A DNA stretch of 46,961 nt from Ruminococcaceae bacterium OttesenSCG-928-D13 (GTDB lineage Bacteria; Bacillota; Clostridia; Oscillospirales; Ruminococcaceae), in assembly GCA_030266915.1 (NCBI GenBank), contig JAJDIZ010000006.1, forward strand, positions 1-46,961, given 5' to 3'. Of this stretch, positions 23,165 through 31,653 are shown in pieces. Made by a program: the position numbers and the translations under genes. Position 1 is the first letter of the stretch. The number at the start of each line of letters is the position of its first letter. Below the pieces are notes generated by a model. It was not told the DNA's origin and searched no databases. It was given only the letters and a program-made list of their open reading frames with translations.

Positions 23165-24786
23165 TGGCCAGAAAAAGCAGGAAGTCTGCCGAAACGACGG
23201 TTCTGGCTCAGCCAGAGCAGCTCATGTACAATGCTGGCGCCTACATACGGTTGTCCAGTGATGCGAGGCGTAAGCCCGGCGATTCTTTGGAGAATCAGCA
23301 GGATATCATTGAGAATTTCATTGCGACATCACCGGATATCCGTCTTGTGGAAATATATTGCGATAACCAAACTACCGGCACCAATTTCGACCGTTCGGAT
23401 TTCAACCGCATGCTCGAAGATGCGCAGAGTGGTAGGATCAACTGCATCATTGTCAAAGACCTTTCACGGTTTGGGCGCAATTCCATCGATTCCGGCTATT
23501 ACATCGAAAAGCAGTTGCCTGCAATGGGTGTTCGGTTCATAGCTGTGACCGACGCTTTTGATTCCAAAGATGGCGACGGCGGAGTGATGGTCCCACTCAA
23601 AAACATGATAGCGGAATCCTATGCGTTGGACATAAGCCGCAAATGCCGCGCGGTACAGCAGCAGAACATTCAGGATGGCCGATTCGTGGGCAGGCTGGCG
23701 CCCTATGGGTATTCCAAGGCTCCCGATGACTGCCATAGGCTCGTAATCGATGAAGAAGCCGCCGCAGTTGTGCGCCAGATGTTCGACTGGGCGGTAAGCG
23801 GCATAGGTGCCGGCGAGATCGTTCGGATGCTCAATGAGATGAAAATTATGCCGCCCAGTCACTACAAACAGGAAAAAGGGCTGATCACCAACAAAAAGTT
23901 GATCGGCAAGCCCTACTGGCAGAAGCGTGTGGTTGTAGACATCCTCAAAAGCCGCATGTATGTCGGCGATATGGTGCAGGGTAAGACGCAGACGAAAGGA
24001 TACAGGCAGAGCAATGTTCATCCTGACGATTGGGTCTGCGTTCCGAACACCCACGAGCCCGTTATTTCCCACGAGGTATTTGACCGCACACAAGCCATGC
24101 TCCAACGTGCTTCAGAGAGAGATAAGCAGGTTCGCCGGGAGGCAGTCGCATACTCTCCCCATATCTTCAAGGGAAAGGTGTTCTGCGCCCACTGCGGCCA
24201 CCCCATGCACCGCCACCGCCAGAACAAGGACGGCATCTACTGGTATCGCTGTGAATCCCAGTGGAAATTCCATAAAGATGCCTGTTTCCAGGTATCGGTA
24301 AAGGAAGACGAACTGAAATCGGAGGTTTTCGCTCTGCTGCGTAAGCATGCCGAAGCCATACTGGGTGGATATATTCAAATGGAGCGCATGGCTCCTGTGA
24401 AAACTGCTGCCGCCGATACCGAGTTGGATGAAATCAACCGCCAGCTTTCCGCGAGCGGGCACTTTCTTAAAAGTCTGTATGAGAATATGCTGGGCGGTTT
24501 AATTACTGCCGATGAGTTTGCCGCCATGAAAGCGGATTATGAGGCCAAGATCGAGGAGCTGTCCAGGCGTGCCGACGTAATTCGTACACAACGGCGTGAT
24601 GGTGCATCGCAGCGTGAGGCATACACGGGATTTGCCAATGCAGCATCAGAAGCCATCGCGGGCAATGAATTGACGGCAGATGTCATTGATCGCCTGGTGG
24701 AGAAAATACTCGTCAGGCGTGACAAGAGTTTTGAAATCGTTCTTCGTTTCAGGGACGAGTTCCGGGAGGTGAAACAGGTTGGATAA
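23164..24786 (+). CDS. Large serine recombinase 2 of 3
   Basis: A 540-aa recombinase with the same plan as its upstream neighbour but clearly different sequence. The catalytic Ser is residue 31 in YIRLS, after a 25-residue N-terminal extension. CIIVKDLSRFGRNSIDSG follows, then a zinc ribbon with CAHC and CESQWKFHKDAC, and a coiled coil after about 420. Its start overlaps the previous stop (ATG at 23161 or 23164; both are possible). The tight coupling suggests that the three proteins are made together and act in the same excision or integration event. Confidence 0.95.
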   Translation: MARKSRKSAETTVLAQPEQLMYNAGAYIRLSSDARRKPGDSLENQQDIIENFIATSPDIRLVEIYCDNQTTGTNFDRSDFNRMLEDAQSGRINCIIVKDLSRFGRNSIDSGYYIEKQLPAMGVRFIAVTDAFDSKDGDGGVMVPLKNMIAESYALDISRKCRAVQQQNIQDGRFVGRLAPYGYSKAPDDCHRLVIDEEAAAVVRQMFDWAVSGIGAGEIVRMLNEMKIMPPSHYKQEKGLITNKKLIGKPYWQKRVVVDILKSRMYVGDMVQGKTQTKGYRQSNVHPDDWVCVPNTHEPVISHEVFDRTQAMLQRASERDKQVRREAVAYSPHIFKGKVFCAHCGHPMHRHRQNKDGIYWYRCESQWKFHKDACFQVSVKEDELKSEVFALLRKHAEAILGGYIQMERMAPVKTAAADTELDEINRQLSASGHFLKSLYENMLGGLITADEFAAMKADYEAKIEELSRRADVIRTQRRDGASQREAYTGFANAASEAIAGNELTADVIDRLVEKILVRRDKSFEIVLRFRDEFREVKQVG

Positions 24787-26356
24787 GCAAATTCTTGCGA
24801 AATATATCCGGCTCTCGCTGGACGATACGCAGAGCGACAGCATGAGCATTGAGCATCAGCGACTGATATTGGATAAGTATATCCTGGATTCTGAGCTGGA
24901 TGGTCCGGTACAGGAGTTTGTCGATAACGGCTTCACCGGCACCAACTTTGAACGGCCAGGCGTACAGGAGCTGTTGGAGTTGGTTCGAGAAGGCAAAGTC
25001 GGCGCGATTCTTGTAAAAGATTTCAGCCGTTTTGGGCGCGATGCCATTGAGACCGGTTACTTCATCGAGCGAGTATTTCCCCTGTACCGGGTACGTTTTA
25101 TCTCGGTGTCCGACCACTTTGACTCTTTCGATTACAGCGGGGACACTGGCGGCATGGAGGTCGCGTTCAAATTGCTGATGAGCGAATATTACAGCAAAGA
25201 CCTGTCCAAAAAGATCAGCAGCGCCAAACGGGAAAAAGCCCGGCGTGGAGAGGCAGTTACGAAAAACTGTGCATTTGGCTATATGCTGGATGAAAACCGC
25301 AAGATGGTGGTTGACCCGGAGGCTGCGGAAACCGTGCGCATTATCTTCGAAATGTATGCAGGCCACAAGAGTATTGCGGATATTGAAAAACGTCTGTACG
25401 AAGATGGCCGCCCCACACCTGCCGCATGGAAGAAGCACCGCTGGAAAACTGCTGAAACAGAAGAGTTTCGCTGTGTTTGGCAAAAATCCGTAATCCTGAG
25501 TATTTTGTATGATGAGCAGTACATCGGCACATATATTGCTGGCAAGACTCGCACCACTGCGGTAGGCGGCGCCAACCGTGCTGTGAATGCAAAGGAGGAT
25601 TGGATTAGGATACCCAATCATCATCAGGCAATTATCTCGCAGGAACTATTTGATGCAGTACAAGAGAAGCTTCGCATCCGGGGAGAGCCGCATCGCAAGA
25701 GAGAGCTTGGCACAGCACAGCGGTATGCCGCTGTCACATCTCCGCTTAAGGGGAAAGTGGTCTGCGGTCACTGCGGGCATACCATGCGTCTGAGCCAGAC
25801 GAAGAATGCGGCCTTCCACTGCTGGTTCACTCGTTCGGCGGCAGAGGCTGGTTGTCACAAGCTTCGATTTCTTGGCAGCGAGCTGGAGGCCATAGCGAGC
25901 GAAGTGATTTTCCGGCAGGCAGCAGTTATCTTGAATCGAAACGATGAACTGAGCAGGGTTCCAGCAAGTCGCAGTTCCAATGGGGTGGTTGAGTGCGACC
26001 ATCGGTTGAATGAGTTGCAAAATAGAAAGCAGCAGCTTTACGAAAACCTTGTGCTTGGCACAACCACTCCCGAAGAATACAAAACCCAAAAAGCTGCCAT
26101 CGATCTTGAGATAGGTCACCAGCAACAGGTGCATGATGCGATTTGCATGCAGAATGAAAAAAACGCCCCCAGTGCCGCTTCAGTGAAAGCAGCGCGGTCG
26201 GCGTTGGATGCGAGGGTGTTGTCCTCGGAACTGGTGGATATGCTGATTGAGAAAGTTTTTATCTTTCCGGGCAACAGGGTTGAAATAGTGTGGAAGGTTT
26301 CGGGCTTTGCTTATGGCATGCCCGACCCGAAGCACCGGTCTTTTGTCGCTATCTGA
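24779..26356 (+). CDS. Large serine recombinase 3 of 3
   Basis: A 525-aa recombinase. The catalytic Ser is residue 13 in YIRLS, followed by AILVKDFSRFGRDAIETG, a zinc ribbon with CGHC and CWFTRSAAEAGC, and a shorter coiled coil. The start is TTG at 24779, supported by GGAGGTG 7 nt upstream; it overlaps the previous gene by 8 nt. It ends 65 nt before the tRNA-Leu 3' end, so it is the last gene of the island. Three tandem serine recombinases are known from some Clostridia elements. Which one cuts which end cannot be read here. Confidence 0.95.
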   Translation: MDKQILAKYIRLSLDDTQSDSMSIEHQRLILDKYILDSELDGPVQEFVDNGFTGTNFERPGVQELLELVREGKVGAILVKDFSRFGRDAIETGYFIERVFPLYRVRFISVSDHFDSFDYSGDTGGMEVAFKLLMSEYYSKDLSKKISSAKREKARRGEAVTKNCAFGYMLDENRKMVVDPEAAETVRIIFEMYAGHKSIADIEKRLYEDGRPTPAAWKKHRWKTAETEEFRCVWQKSVILSILYDEQYIGTYIAGKTRTTAVGGANRAVNAKEDWIRIPNHHQAIISQELFDAVQEKLRIRGEPHRKRELGTAQRYAAVTSPLKGKVVCGHCGHTMRLSQTKNAAFHCWFTRSAAEAGCHKLRFLGSELEAIASEVIFRQAAVILNRNDELSRVPASRSSNGVVECDHRLNELQNRKQQLYENLVLGTTTPEEYKTQKAAIDLEIGHQQQVHDAICMQNEKNAPSAASVKAARSALDARVLSSELVDMLIEKVFIFPGNRVEIVWKVSGFAYGMPDPKHRSFVAI

Positions 26357-26371
26357 ACATGCAAAGAAAAG

Positions 26372-26415
26372 AAGTCAAGGCCGAGACAAATTATTTTTTG
26401 TCTCGGCCTTGACTT
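26372..26415 (-). terminator. Perfect 18-bp inverted repeat at the island/tRNA junction
   Basis: AAGTCAAGGCCGAGACAA (26372-26389) and its exact reverse complement (26398-26415) flank an 8-nt AT loop. Leftward it is followed by CTTTTCTTT, so it can terminate the tRNA-Leu transcript. It may also stop the recombinase transcript from the other side. Confidence 0.75.
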
Positions 26416-26420
26416 ATGGG

Positions 26421-26506
26421 TGGTGCCGGCGAAGGGACTTGAACCCCCACGTGGTTGCCCACAAAAGATTTTGAGTCTTCCTCGTCTGCCATTCCGACAC
26501 GCCGGC
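26421..26506 (-). tRNA. tRNA-Leu (anticodon CAA)
   Basis: An 86-nt tRNA with acceptor GCCGGCG pairing with CGCCGGC, encoded CCA (26421-26423), a GGTTCAAGT-type T loop (GTTCAAGT), and the long variable arm TGGGCAACCACG of a class II tRNA. The 7-nt anticodon loop CTCAAAA reads CAA, for UUG codons. The 3' end points toward the recombinase genes of the island. Confidence 0.96.
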
Positions 26507-26536
26507 AAAAACGTCAGCTTTCGGCTGAACCATTAT

Positions 26537-26565
26537 ATTATAATACAGTCGCGCCGATGGTGCAA
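26537..26565 (-). promoter_or_regulatory. Promoter of tRNA-Leu
   Basis: Minus-strand TTGCAC (26560-26565), a 17-nt spacer and TATAAT (26537-26542), about 30 nt upstream of the mature tRNA. Confidence 0.75.
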
Positions 26566-26632
26566 GCTTTTTTCCGATACAAAGGACACCATGCAAAAGA
26601 CACCACCCGAAACTGCGGGATTTGCCCAGCGC

Positions 26633-27058
26633 TCAATAGGCAAGCACCAGCTTCTTTTGCGGGTTGCCATAGCAGGTGGCCGTCTTAAGCATGAACTGTT
26701 TATTCAGCGACACCGAAACGCTCTTTTGCCCGGCATAGTCAAAAACCACTTTGAACACGTAGCCCCACACCGCGCCGATGGCCTTCTTCGCATAATCGTC
26801 CAGCCGGGCGTCTTCCCGCCCGGTGATGGCTTTCAGCTCCTCGGCGTAGTAGCACAGGAAGGTCTTCACCGGTGGAATGGAAAAAAGATCGTTGCAAAAG
26901 ATGATATGCCCAAGCAGGTCACGGTCCTGCAGCGCCTGGACGCAGAGCTTCCAGTAGGGAAACCACTGCTCCTTTGAGATAAAATCCTTGAAATGCGGAT
27001 ACTTTTCCGCAAAGCCGGCGGTGGTGCTTTGAACGATCTCATCCACGGTGATAATCAT
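26633..27058 (-). CDS. Hypothetical protein, 141 aa
   Basis: A soluble protein I do not recognise. It starts MIITVDEIVQSTTAGFAEKY, is rich in aromatic residues (FPYWKLCVQAL, CYYAEEL), and ends in a Lys-rich tail. No signal peptide, membrane helix or catalytic motif is visible. GGAGG lies 7 nt before the ATG at 27058, which supports it as a real gene. It is transcribed leftward toward the tRNA and away from tadA. Function unknown. Confidence 0.65.
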   Translation of the reverse strand: MIITVDEIVQSTTAGFAEKYPHFKDFISKEQWFPYWKLCVQALQDRDLLGHIIFCNDLFSIPPVKTFLCYYAEELKAITGREDARLDDYAKKAIGAVWGYVFKVVFDYAGQKSVSVSLNKQFMLKTATCYGNPQKKLVLAY

Positions 27059-27192
27059 GCCTCAGCCTCCACACATGTTATTTTCACACCTGACTATTTG
27101 AATTATATGATTTAATCACCAATCTGTCAACTGTTTGACATTTCCCTGTGCATTCTCTATCATTTCATCATGGCTTACCCTTGGGAGATAGT

Positions 27193-27651
27193 ATGACAGA
27201 TATGGAATTGATGCGCCTGGCGCTGGACGAAGCGGCCAAGGCCGCCGCCGAGGGCGAGGTGCCGGTGGGCGCCGTGGTGGCGCTGGACGGCTCGGTGGTG
27301 GCCGCCGCCCACAACCGGCGCGAAGGTGACAAGAAGGCAACCGCCCATGCCGAGATACTGGCCATCGACGCGGCCTGCGCGGCCCTTGGCGGCTGGCGGC
27401 TCTGGCAGTGCGACCTGTTTGTGACGCTGGAGCCCTGCCCGATGTGCGCGGGTGCGGTGATCAACAGCCGCCTGCGGCGGGTGGTGTATGGCGCGAAAGA
27501 CCCCAAGGCCGGGTGCTGCGGCTCGGTGACCGACCTGTTCGCCATGCCCTTCAACCACCGGCCTGCAATCGAGAGCGGCCTGCTGGAGGCCGAATGCACC
27601 GCTGTTTTAAAAGATTTTTTTGCAAGGCTGCGCCAGAAGCAAGGCGAGTAA
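27193..27651 (+). CDS. tadA: tRNA adenosine(34) deaminase TadA
   Basis: A 152-aa zinc deaminase. HAE near residue 56 gives the zinc His and the proton-shuttling Glu, and PCPMC near 85 gives the two zinc Cys. It converts A34 to inosine in tRNA-Arg(ACG), so one tRNA can read several Arg codons. The N-terminus MELMRLALDEAAKAAAEGEV and VPVGAVV are typical of TadA. ATG at 27193 has GGGAG 5 nt upstream; earlier in-frame starts lack this. An SDR gene follows after 35 nt. Confidence 0.95.
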   Translation: MTDMELMRLALDEAAKAAAEGEVPVGAVVALDGSVVAAAHNRREGDKKATAHAEILAIDAACAALGGWRLWQCDLFVTLEPCPMCAGAVINSRLRRVVYGAKDPKAGCCGSVTDLFAMPFNHRPAIESGLLEAECTAVLKDFFARLRQKQGE

Positions 27652-27686
27652 AGCATGCCGACACCATGCCTGACGGGAGGAAAACA

Positions 27687-28421
27687 ATGAGCCGTACCGT
27701 GCTGGTTACCGGGGCATCCGGTGGCATCGGGGCCGCGGTGGCCACCGCCTTTGCCCTTTCCGGAGACCGGGTGGTTCTGGGCGCTTTTAACCACATGGGG
27801 CGCGCCCAGGCCCTGTGCAACCGCCTGGCAGATGACCACCACACCGTCCTTGCGGTGGCCGCCGACGTGGGCGACGAGGCCCAGGTGGCGGCGATGTTCG
27901 AGCGGGCGGAGGCCGTGTTCGGCCCGGTGGAGGTGCTGGTAAACTGCGCCGGCACCGCCGCCCAAAAGCTGTTCACCGATATCAGCCTCGCCGAGTGGGA
28001 GGCCATGCTGCGGGTGCACGCCACCGGCACCTTCCTTTGCTGCCGGCGGGCACTGGGGCCGATGATCCGTAAAAAATCAGGATGCATCGTCAACATTGCC
28101 TCGATGTGGGGGCAGGTGGGTGCCTCCTGCGAGGTGCACTATTCGGCCGCAAAGGCCGCGGTAATCGGGCTTACCAAGGCGCTGGCCAAGGAGGTTGGCC
28201 CCAGCGGCATCCGAGTGAACTGCGTGGCCCCAGGGGCGGTGGATACCGAGATGATGGCCGGTTTCTCGGCGGATGACCGGGCCGCCCTGTGCGCCGAGAC
28301 TCCCCTCGGCCGGCTGGGTACCCCAGGGGAAATTGCCGCCGCCGTGCAGTTTTTGGTCTCGGAGAAAGCCGGCTTCATCACCGGGCAGGTGCTGGCCCCA
28401 AACGGCGGGCTGGTTATATAA
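27687..28421 (+). CDS. SDR-family oxidoreductase (FabG-like)
   Basis: A 244-aa short-chain dehydrogenase. TGASGGIG at residues 8-15 is the dinucleotide loop, VNCAG follows strand 4, and Ser, Tyr and Lys of the catalytic set appear in NIASMWG and YSAAK. PGAVDTEM lies after the active site. The closest role is 3-oxoacyl-ACP reductase or a related NAD(P)H-dependent reductase. No acyl-carrier or fatty-acid genes lie near, so the substrate is open. GGGAGG lies 6-7 nt before the ATG. It follows tadA closely and probably shares its transcript. Confidence 0.88.
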   Translation: MSRTVLVTGASGGIGAAVATAFALSGDRVVLGAFNHMGRAQALCNRLADDHHTVLAVAADVGDEAQVAAMFERAEAVFGPVEVLVNCAGTAAQKLFTDISLAEWEAMLRVHATGTFLCCRRALGPMIRKKSGCIVNIASMWGQVGASCEVHYSAAKAAVIGLTKALAKEVGPSGIRVNCVAPGAVDTEMMAGFSADDRAALCAETPLGRLGTPGEIAAAVQFLVSEKAGFITGQVLAPNGGLVI

Positions 28422-28429
28422 GTTTTGCC

Positions 28430-28458
28430 TTGACAATCTCAAAAAGGCGTGCTATGAT
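28430..28458 (+). promoter_or_regulatory. Promoter of the T-box/trpB unit
   Basis: Consensus TTGACA (28430-28435), a 17-nt spacer and TATGAT (28453-28458), just ahead of the T-box leader. Confidence 0.85.
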
Positions 28459-28465
28459 TTGTGGC

Positions 28466-28743
28466 AAGCAAAACCTGCGAACGGGAAGAGTAGCTTCGTG
28501 TCACGGATTATAGAGAGCGGCCGGGTGGTGGAAAGGCCGCATCACGAACCGAAGTGAATGGACCCGCGAGGGCGGCCCGAAACCGGCACAGCCGGGATTA
28601 GTAGCCGACGGGAAAGCCGCATCCGTTACCACAGCGGCGTGTATTCGCACACAGTGCCAGTACATCAAAGTGGGCGCAACGCGCCAAATTGGGTGGTACC
28701 GCAGGAGTTATCTCTTGTCCCTTTACAGGGGCAGGAGTTTTTT
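28466..28743 (+). ncRNA. T-box leader, tryptophan type
   Basis: The leader between the SDR gene and trpB shows T-box marks. It has the AGAG and GGTGG elements of stem I, a GAA-UGG-ACC specifier with codon UGG at 28559-28561 (Trp), the T-box core GGGTGGTACCGC (28690-28701), and a terminator hairpin CTCTTGTCCC/GGGGCAGGAG (28711-28736) with a T run to 28743. Uncharged tRNA-Trp would bind and prevent termination, switching on the downstream gene when Trp is short. The Trp codon agrees with the downstream trpB. The gap holds no protein gene. Confidence 0.9.
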
Positions 28744-28871
28744 GCTGTATATGGAGATTTTGGAGGGAACAACAATGCACACCAAGCGATGGCGGCTCTG
28801 AATAGGCCAATTTTTCAGCCGCAGCGGCAAACCAGATGCCGCGCCAAACCCAGACAAAAGGAGACGTCATC

Positions 28872-30260
28872 ATGAATATCGCAAAAAAGGTTCCCCATAA
28901 AATCATCCTGCCCGAGGACAAAATTCCCCAGCAATGGTACAACCTGCGGGCCGACATGACAACCAAGCCCGCCCCGATGCTGAACCCCGCCACCGGTGAG
29001 CCCGCCACCGTGGCCGATATCTCCCCGGTGTTCTGCGAGGCATTGGCCAAGCAGGAGCTGGACGACACCACGCCTTATTTTGACATCCCCGACGAGGTGC
29101 GTGACTTCCTGGCCATCTACCGGCCCTCCCCGCTGGTGCGGGCCTACGAGCTGGAAAAAGCCCTCGGCACCCCGGCCAAAATCTACTTCAAATACGAGGG
29201 CAACAACACCTCGGGCAGCCACAAGCTGAACTCCGCCGCCGCCCAGGTGTACTACGCCAAGCAGCAGGGCCTCACCAGCCTCACCACCGAGACCGGCGCC
29301 GGCCAGTGGGGCACCGCCCTGTCGATGGCGTCCGCCCACTTTGGCATCGACCTCGAGGTGTACATGGTGAAGGTGAGCTACGAGCAAAAGCCCTTCCGCA
29401 AGGCCGTGATGCAAACCTTCGGCGCCGGCATCACCGCCAGCCCGTCCGACACCACAAGCGTGGGCCGCACCATCCTGGCCGAACGCCCCGGCACCGGCGG
29501 CAGCCTGGGCTGCGCTATCAGCGAGGCGGTGGAGAAGGCCATGGGCACCGAAAATTGCCGCTATGTCCTCGGCTCGGTGCTGAACCAGGTGCTGCTGCAC
29601 CAGAGCATCATCGGCCTTGAGGCCAAAGCCGCCTTCGAGCTGATCGACGAGTACCCCGACATCATCGTCGGCTGCACCGGCGGCGGCTCGAACCTGGGCG
29701 GGCTGATTGCCCCGTTCATGCGGGACAAAATCCAGGGCAAGCACAACCCCACCTTCATCGCGATGGAGCCGGCCAGCTGCCCCAGCATGACCCGCGGCCG
29801 TTTTGCCTACGACTTTTGCGACACCGGGCGCATCACCCCGATGGCCAAGATGTACACCCTGGGCTGCGGCTTCATCCCGGCCCCGAACCACGCCGGCGGC
29901 CTGCGCTACCACGGCATGTCGCCCATCATCTCCCAGCTCTATCACGACGGCCTGCTGGACGAGGCCCGGGGCGTGGTGCAAACCGACGTGTTCGAGGCGG
30001 CCACCCTGTTTGCCCGTTGCGAGACCATCCTGCCGGCGCCCGAGAGCGCCCACGCCATCCGCGGCGCCATCGACGAGGCCCTGCGCTGCAAGGAAACCGG
30101 CGAGGCCAAGACCATCCTGTTCGGCCTCACCGGCACCGGTTACTTCGACATGAACGCCTACCAAAGCTACCACAACGGCACGATGAAGGACTATGTCCCC
30201 ACCGACGAGGAGCTGGCCGCCGGCTTTGCCAGCCTGCCCCAGCTGACCACCTCGGCCTGA
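28872..30260 (+). CDS. trpB: Tryptophan synthase beta chain, TrpB2 type
   Basis: A 462-aa PLP enzyme. Lys118 in SGSHKLNSA is the likely PLP lysine, GAGQWG follows, and GCTGGGSNLGG near 270 holds the phosphate. Length, the long N-terminus and the sequence TETGAGQWGTALSMA match the TrpB2 group, which joins indole and Ser to make Trp and often lacks a TrpA partner nearby. ATG at 28872 has AAAGGAG 8 nt upstream. A Trp T-box precedes it, so it is induced when Trp-tRNA is uncharged. No trpA is in the window, so it may salvage free indole. Confidence 0.93.
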   Translation: MNIAKKVPHKIILPEDKIPQQWYNLRADMTTKPAPMLNPATGEPATVADISPVFCEALAKQELDDTTPYFDIPDEVRDFLAIYRPSPLVRAYELEKALGTPAKIYFKYEGNNTSGSHKLNSAAAQVYYAKQQGLTSLTTETGAGQWGTALSMASAHFGIDLEVYMVKVSYEQKPFRKAVMQTFGAGITASPSDTTSVGRTILAERPGTGGSLGCAISEAVEKAMGTENCRYVLGSVLNQVLLHQSIIGLEAKAAFELIDEYPDIIVGCTGGGSNLGGLIAPFMRDKIQGKHNPTFIAMEPASCPSMTRGRFAYDFCDTGRITPMAKMYTLGCGFIPAPNHAGGLRYHGMSPIISQLYHDGLLDEARGVVQTDVFEAATLFARCETILPAPESAHAIRGAIDEALRCKETGEAKTILFGLTGTGYFDMNAYQSYHNGTMKDYVPTDEELAAGFASLPQLTTSA

Positions 30261-30322
30261 GCCACCCTCAGCACACAAAAACCCCGGAAGCCTGAAGGGT
30301 TTCAGCGGGTAAGGAAGTATGT

Positions 30323-30352
30323 ACAACGGCGCGGCGAAAGCTGCGCCGTTGT
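30323..30352 (+). terminator. Hairpin after trpB
   Basis: ACAACGGCGC pairs with GCGCCGTTGT, and the inner GGC/GCT continues the stem to a GAAA tetraloop, giving 13 bp. The following GCGTATTT is only partly T-rich. It probably ends the trpB transcript and lies just before the recombinase remnant. Confidence 0.6.
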
Positions 30353-30359
30353 GCGTATT

Positions 30360-31547
30360 TCACGCACTTTTGTGGGTTTGATTCGTTCGCGCCGTGTACC
30401 TTGCTTCAAAGGCTTTCAGTTCTTCATCTGTCGGAATGTCTATCACACCCACAGCGTTGTAAAAAATATCAATCTGCTGTACGCGCTTTCCGCTGGATTT
30501 GTCCGGTGCGTGTACCTCGATGCGCTGGATGAACTCATTGAGGATGGTGGGCGTGAGTTTCGTAATGTCGGTATACTTGCGCACAGAGGCCAGGAACGCC
30601 TGAAAGTCCGCCGTGGTTTCCTCGCCTTTGGCAATGTCGGCTTCCATCTGCGCCACATCCGCTTTTAGCTGCCGCTGCTCTGCCTCATAATCACCCGACA
30701 TGGCCCGGAACCGCTCATCAGAGAGCTTGGCCACCACATGGTCTTCATAGATGCGTTTGAACAGCATATCGAGTTCGCTGATGCGGCGGTTCGCCTTGAT
30801 GATTTCCCGCTTCATCCCCGCGATTTCTCTGCGCCTGTCCTCAAAGGATTGCTCATATTTGAGGCGTACGAATCCCGCTTCAAACTGCTGGATGTAGCGC
30901 AATGCCTTTTGGATGTGCGCCAGTACAAGGTCATGCAGAACCACCTCGCGGATGAAATGCGCCGAACACTGCCCCATCCCATCTTTGTATTTGGCACAGA
31001 TATAGTTGTCCTGGTTCGCACTGAAACTCTTGCAGGTGTGAAAATGCAGCTTTGCGCCGCAATCCGCACAGTAGAGCAGCCCGCTGAACAAACCGGCTCT
31101 GCCGCCTTTCGTGAGCCGCCGCTTGTGCTTGCAAAGCTCTTGTGCCCGCTCCCACTGCGTTTTTTCAATGATGGCGGGATGGGAATCCTCGAAGATGACC
31201 CAGTTTTCTGGCGCATTTTTGTATGACCGCTTCTTTTTGTAGCTTTTCTTGAAGCTTTTGAAGTTGACCATACAGCCCGTGTATTCCATGCGTTCCAGAA
31301 TACCCTCCACACTGGTGTCTCGCCAGCGGTAAGGGTCATCAGGCGGCTTGTGGCGGGCCTTTACCCCTTTACCCAACAGATGGGCCGTAGGCGTAGGAAC
31401 CTTCTCCCTCCAGAGAATCCGGGCAATCTGTGTTGCACCTTTCCCCGCGATGCACAAGTCAAAAATACGCCTGACTATCTTTGCAGCATCTTCGTCCAGA
31501 ATCCATTTTTCCTTATCATCCGGGTCCTTGAGATAGGCGGCTGTCAA
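30360..31547 (-). pseudogene. Serine recombinase, N-terminal catalytic domain missing
   Basis: About 395 codons that match the second half of a large serine recombinase: AYLKDPDDKEKW and AAKIVRRIFDLCIAGKGA of the recombinase domain, a zinc ribbon (CADCGAKL), and a coiled coil to the end. The resolvase domain with its catalytic Ser is absent. Upstream of about 31547 the frame runs into unrelated sequence antisense to the ABC gene, which is where the break lies. It is a relic of another element, oriented opposite to the three intact recombinases at 21.5-26.4 kb. Confidence 0.85.
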
Positions 31548-31585
31548 GATAGGGACAAAAAAATAACTGAGCACTTCATAGAAAC

Positions 31586-31640
31586 AAAAAGCCCGACTGT
31601 CATGTTGCGAAACTCCGCATACATAACAGCCGGACTTTTT
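31586..31640. terminator. Inverted repeat at the scar between two truncated genes
   Basis: AAAAAGCCCGACTGT (31586-31600) and ACAGCCGGACTTTTT (31626-31640) pair at 13 of 15 positions, and both ends are T-rich in their own direction. It can act as a two-way terminator. It lies exactly between the recombinase remnant and the ABC remnant. Confidence 0.55.
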
Positions 31641-31653
31641 ATCACACATTCGT

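Noticed and set aside
28815..30326. Long leftward frame of 503 codons opposite trpB
   Set aside because: It is antisense to trpB, has Gly/Ala/His-rich composition typical of GC-rich shadow frames, and has no ribosome site.
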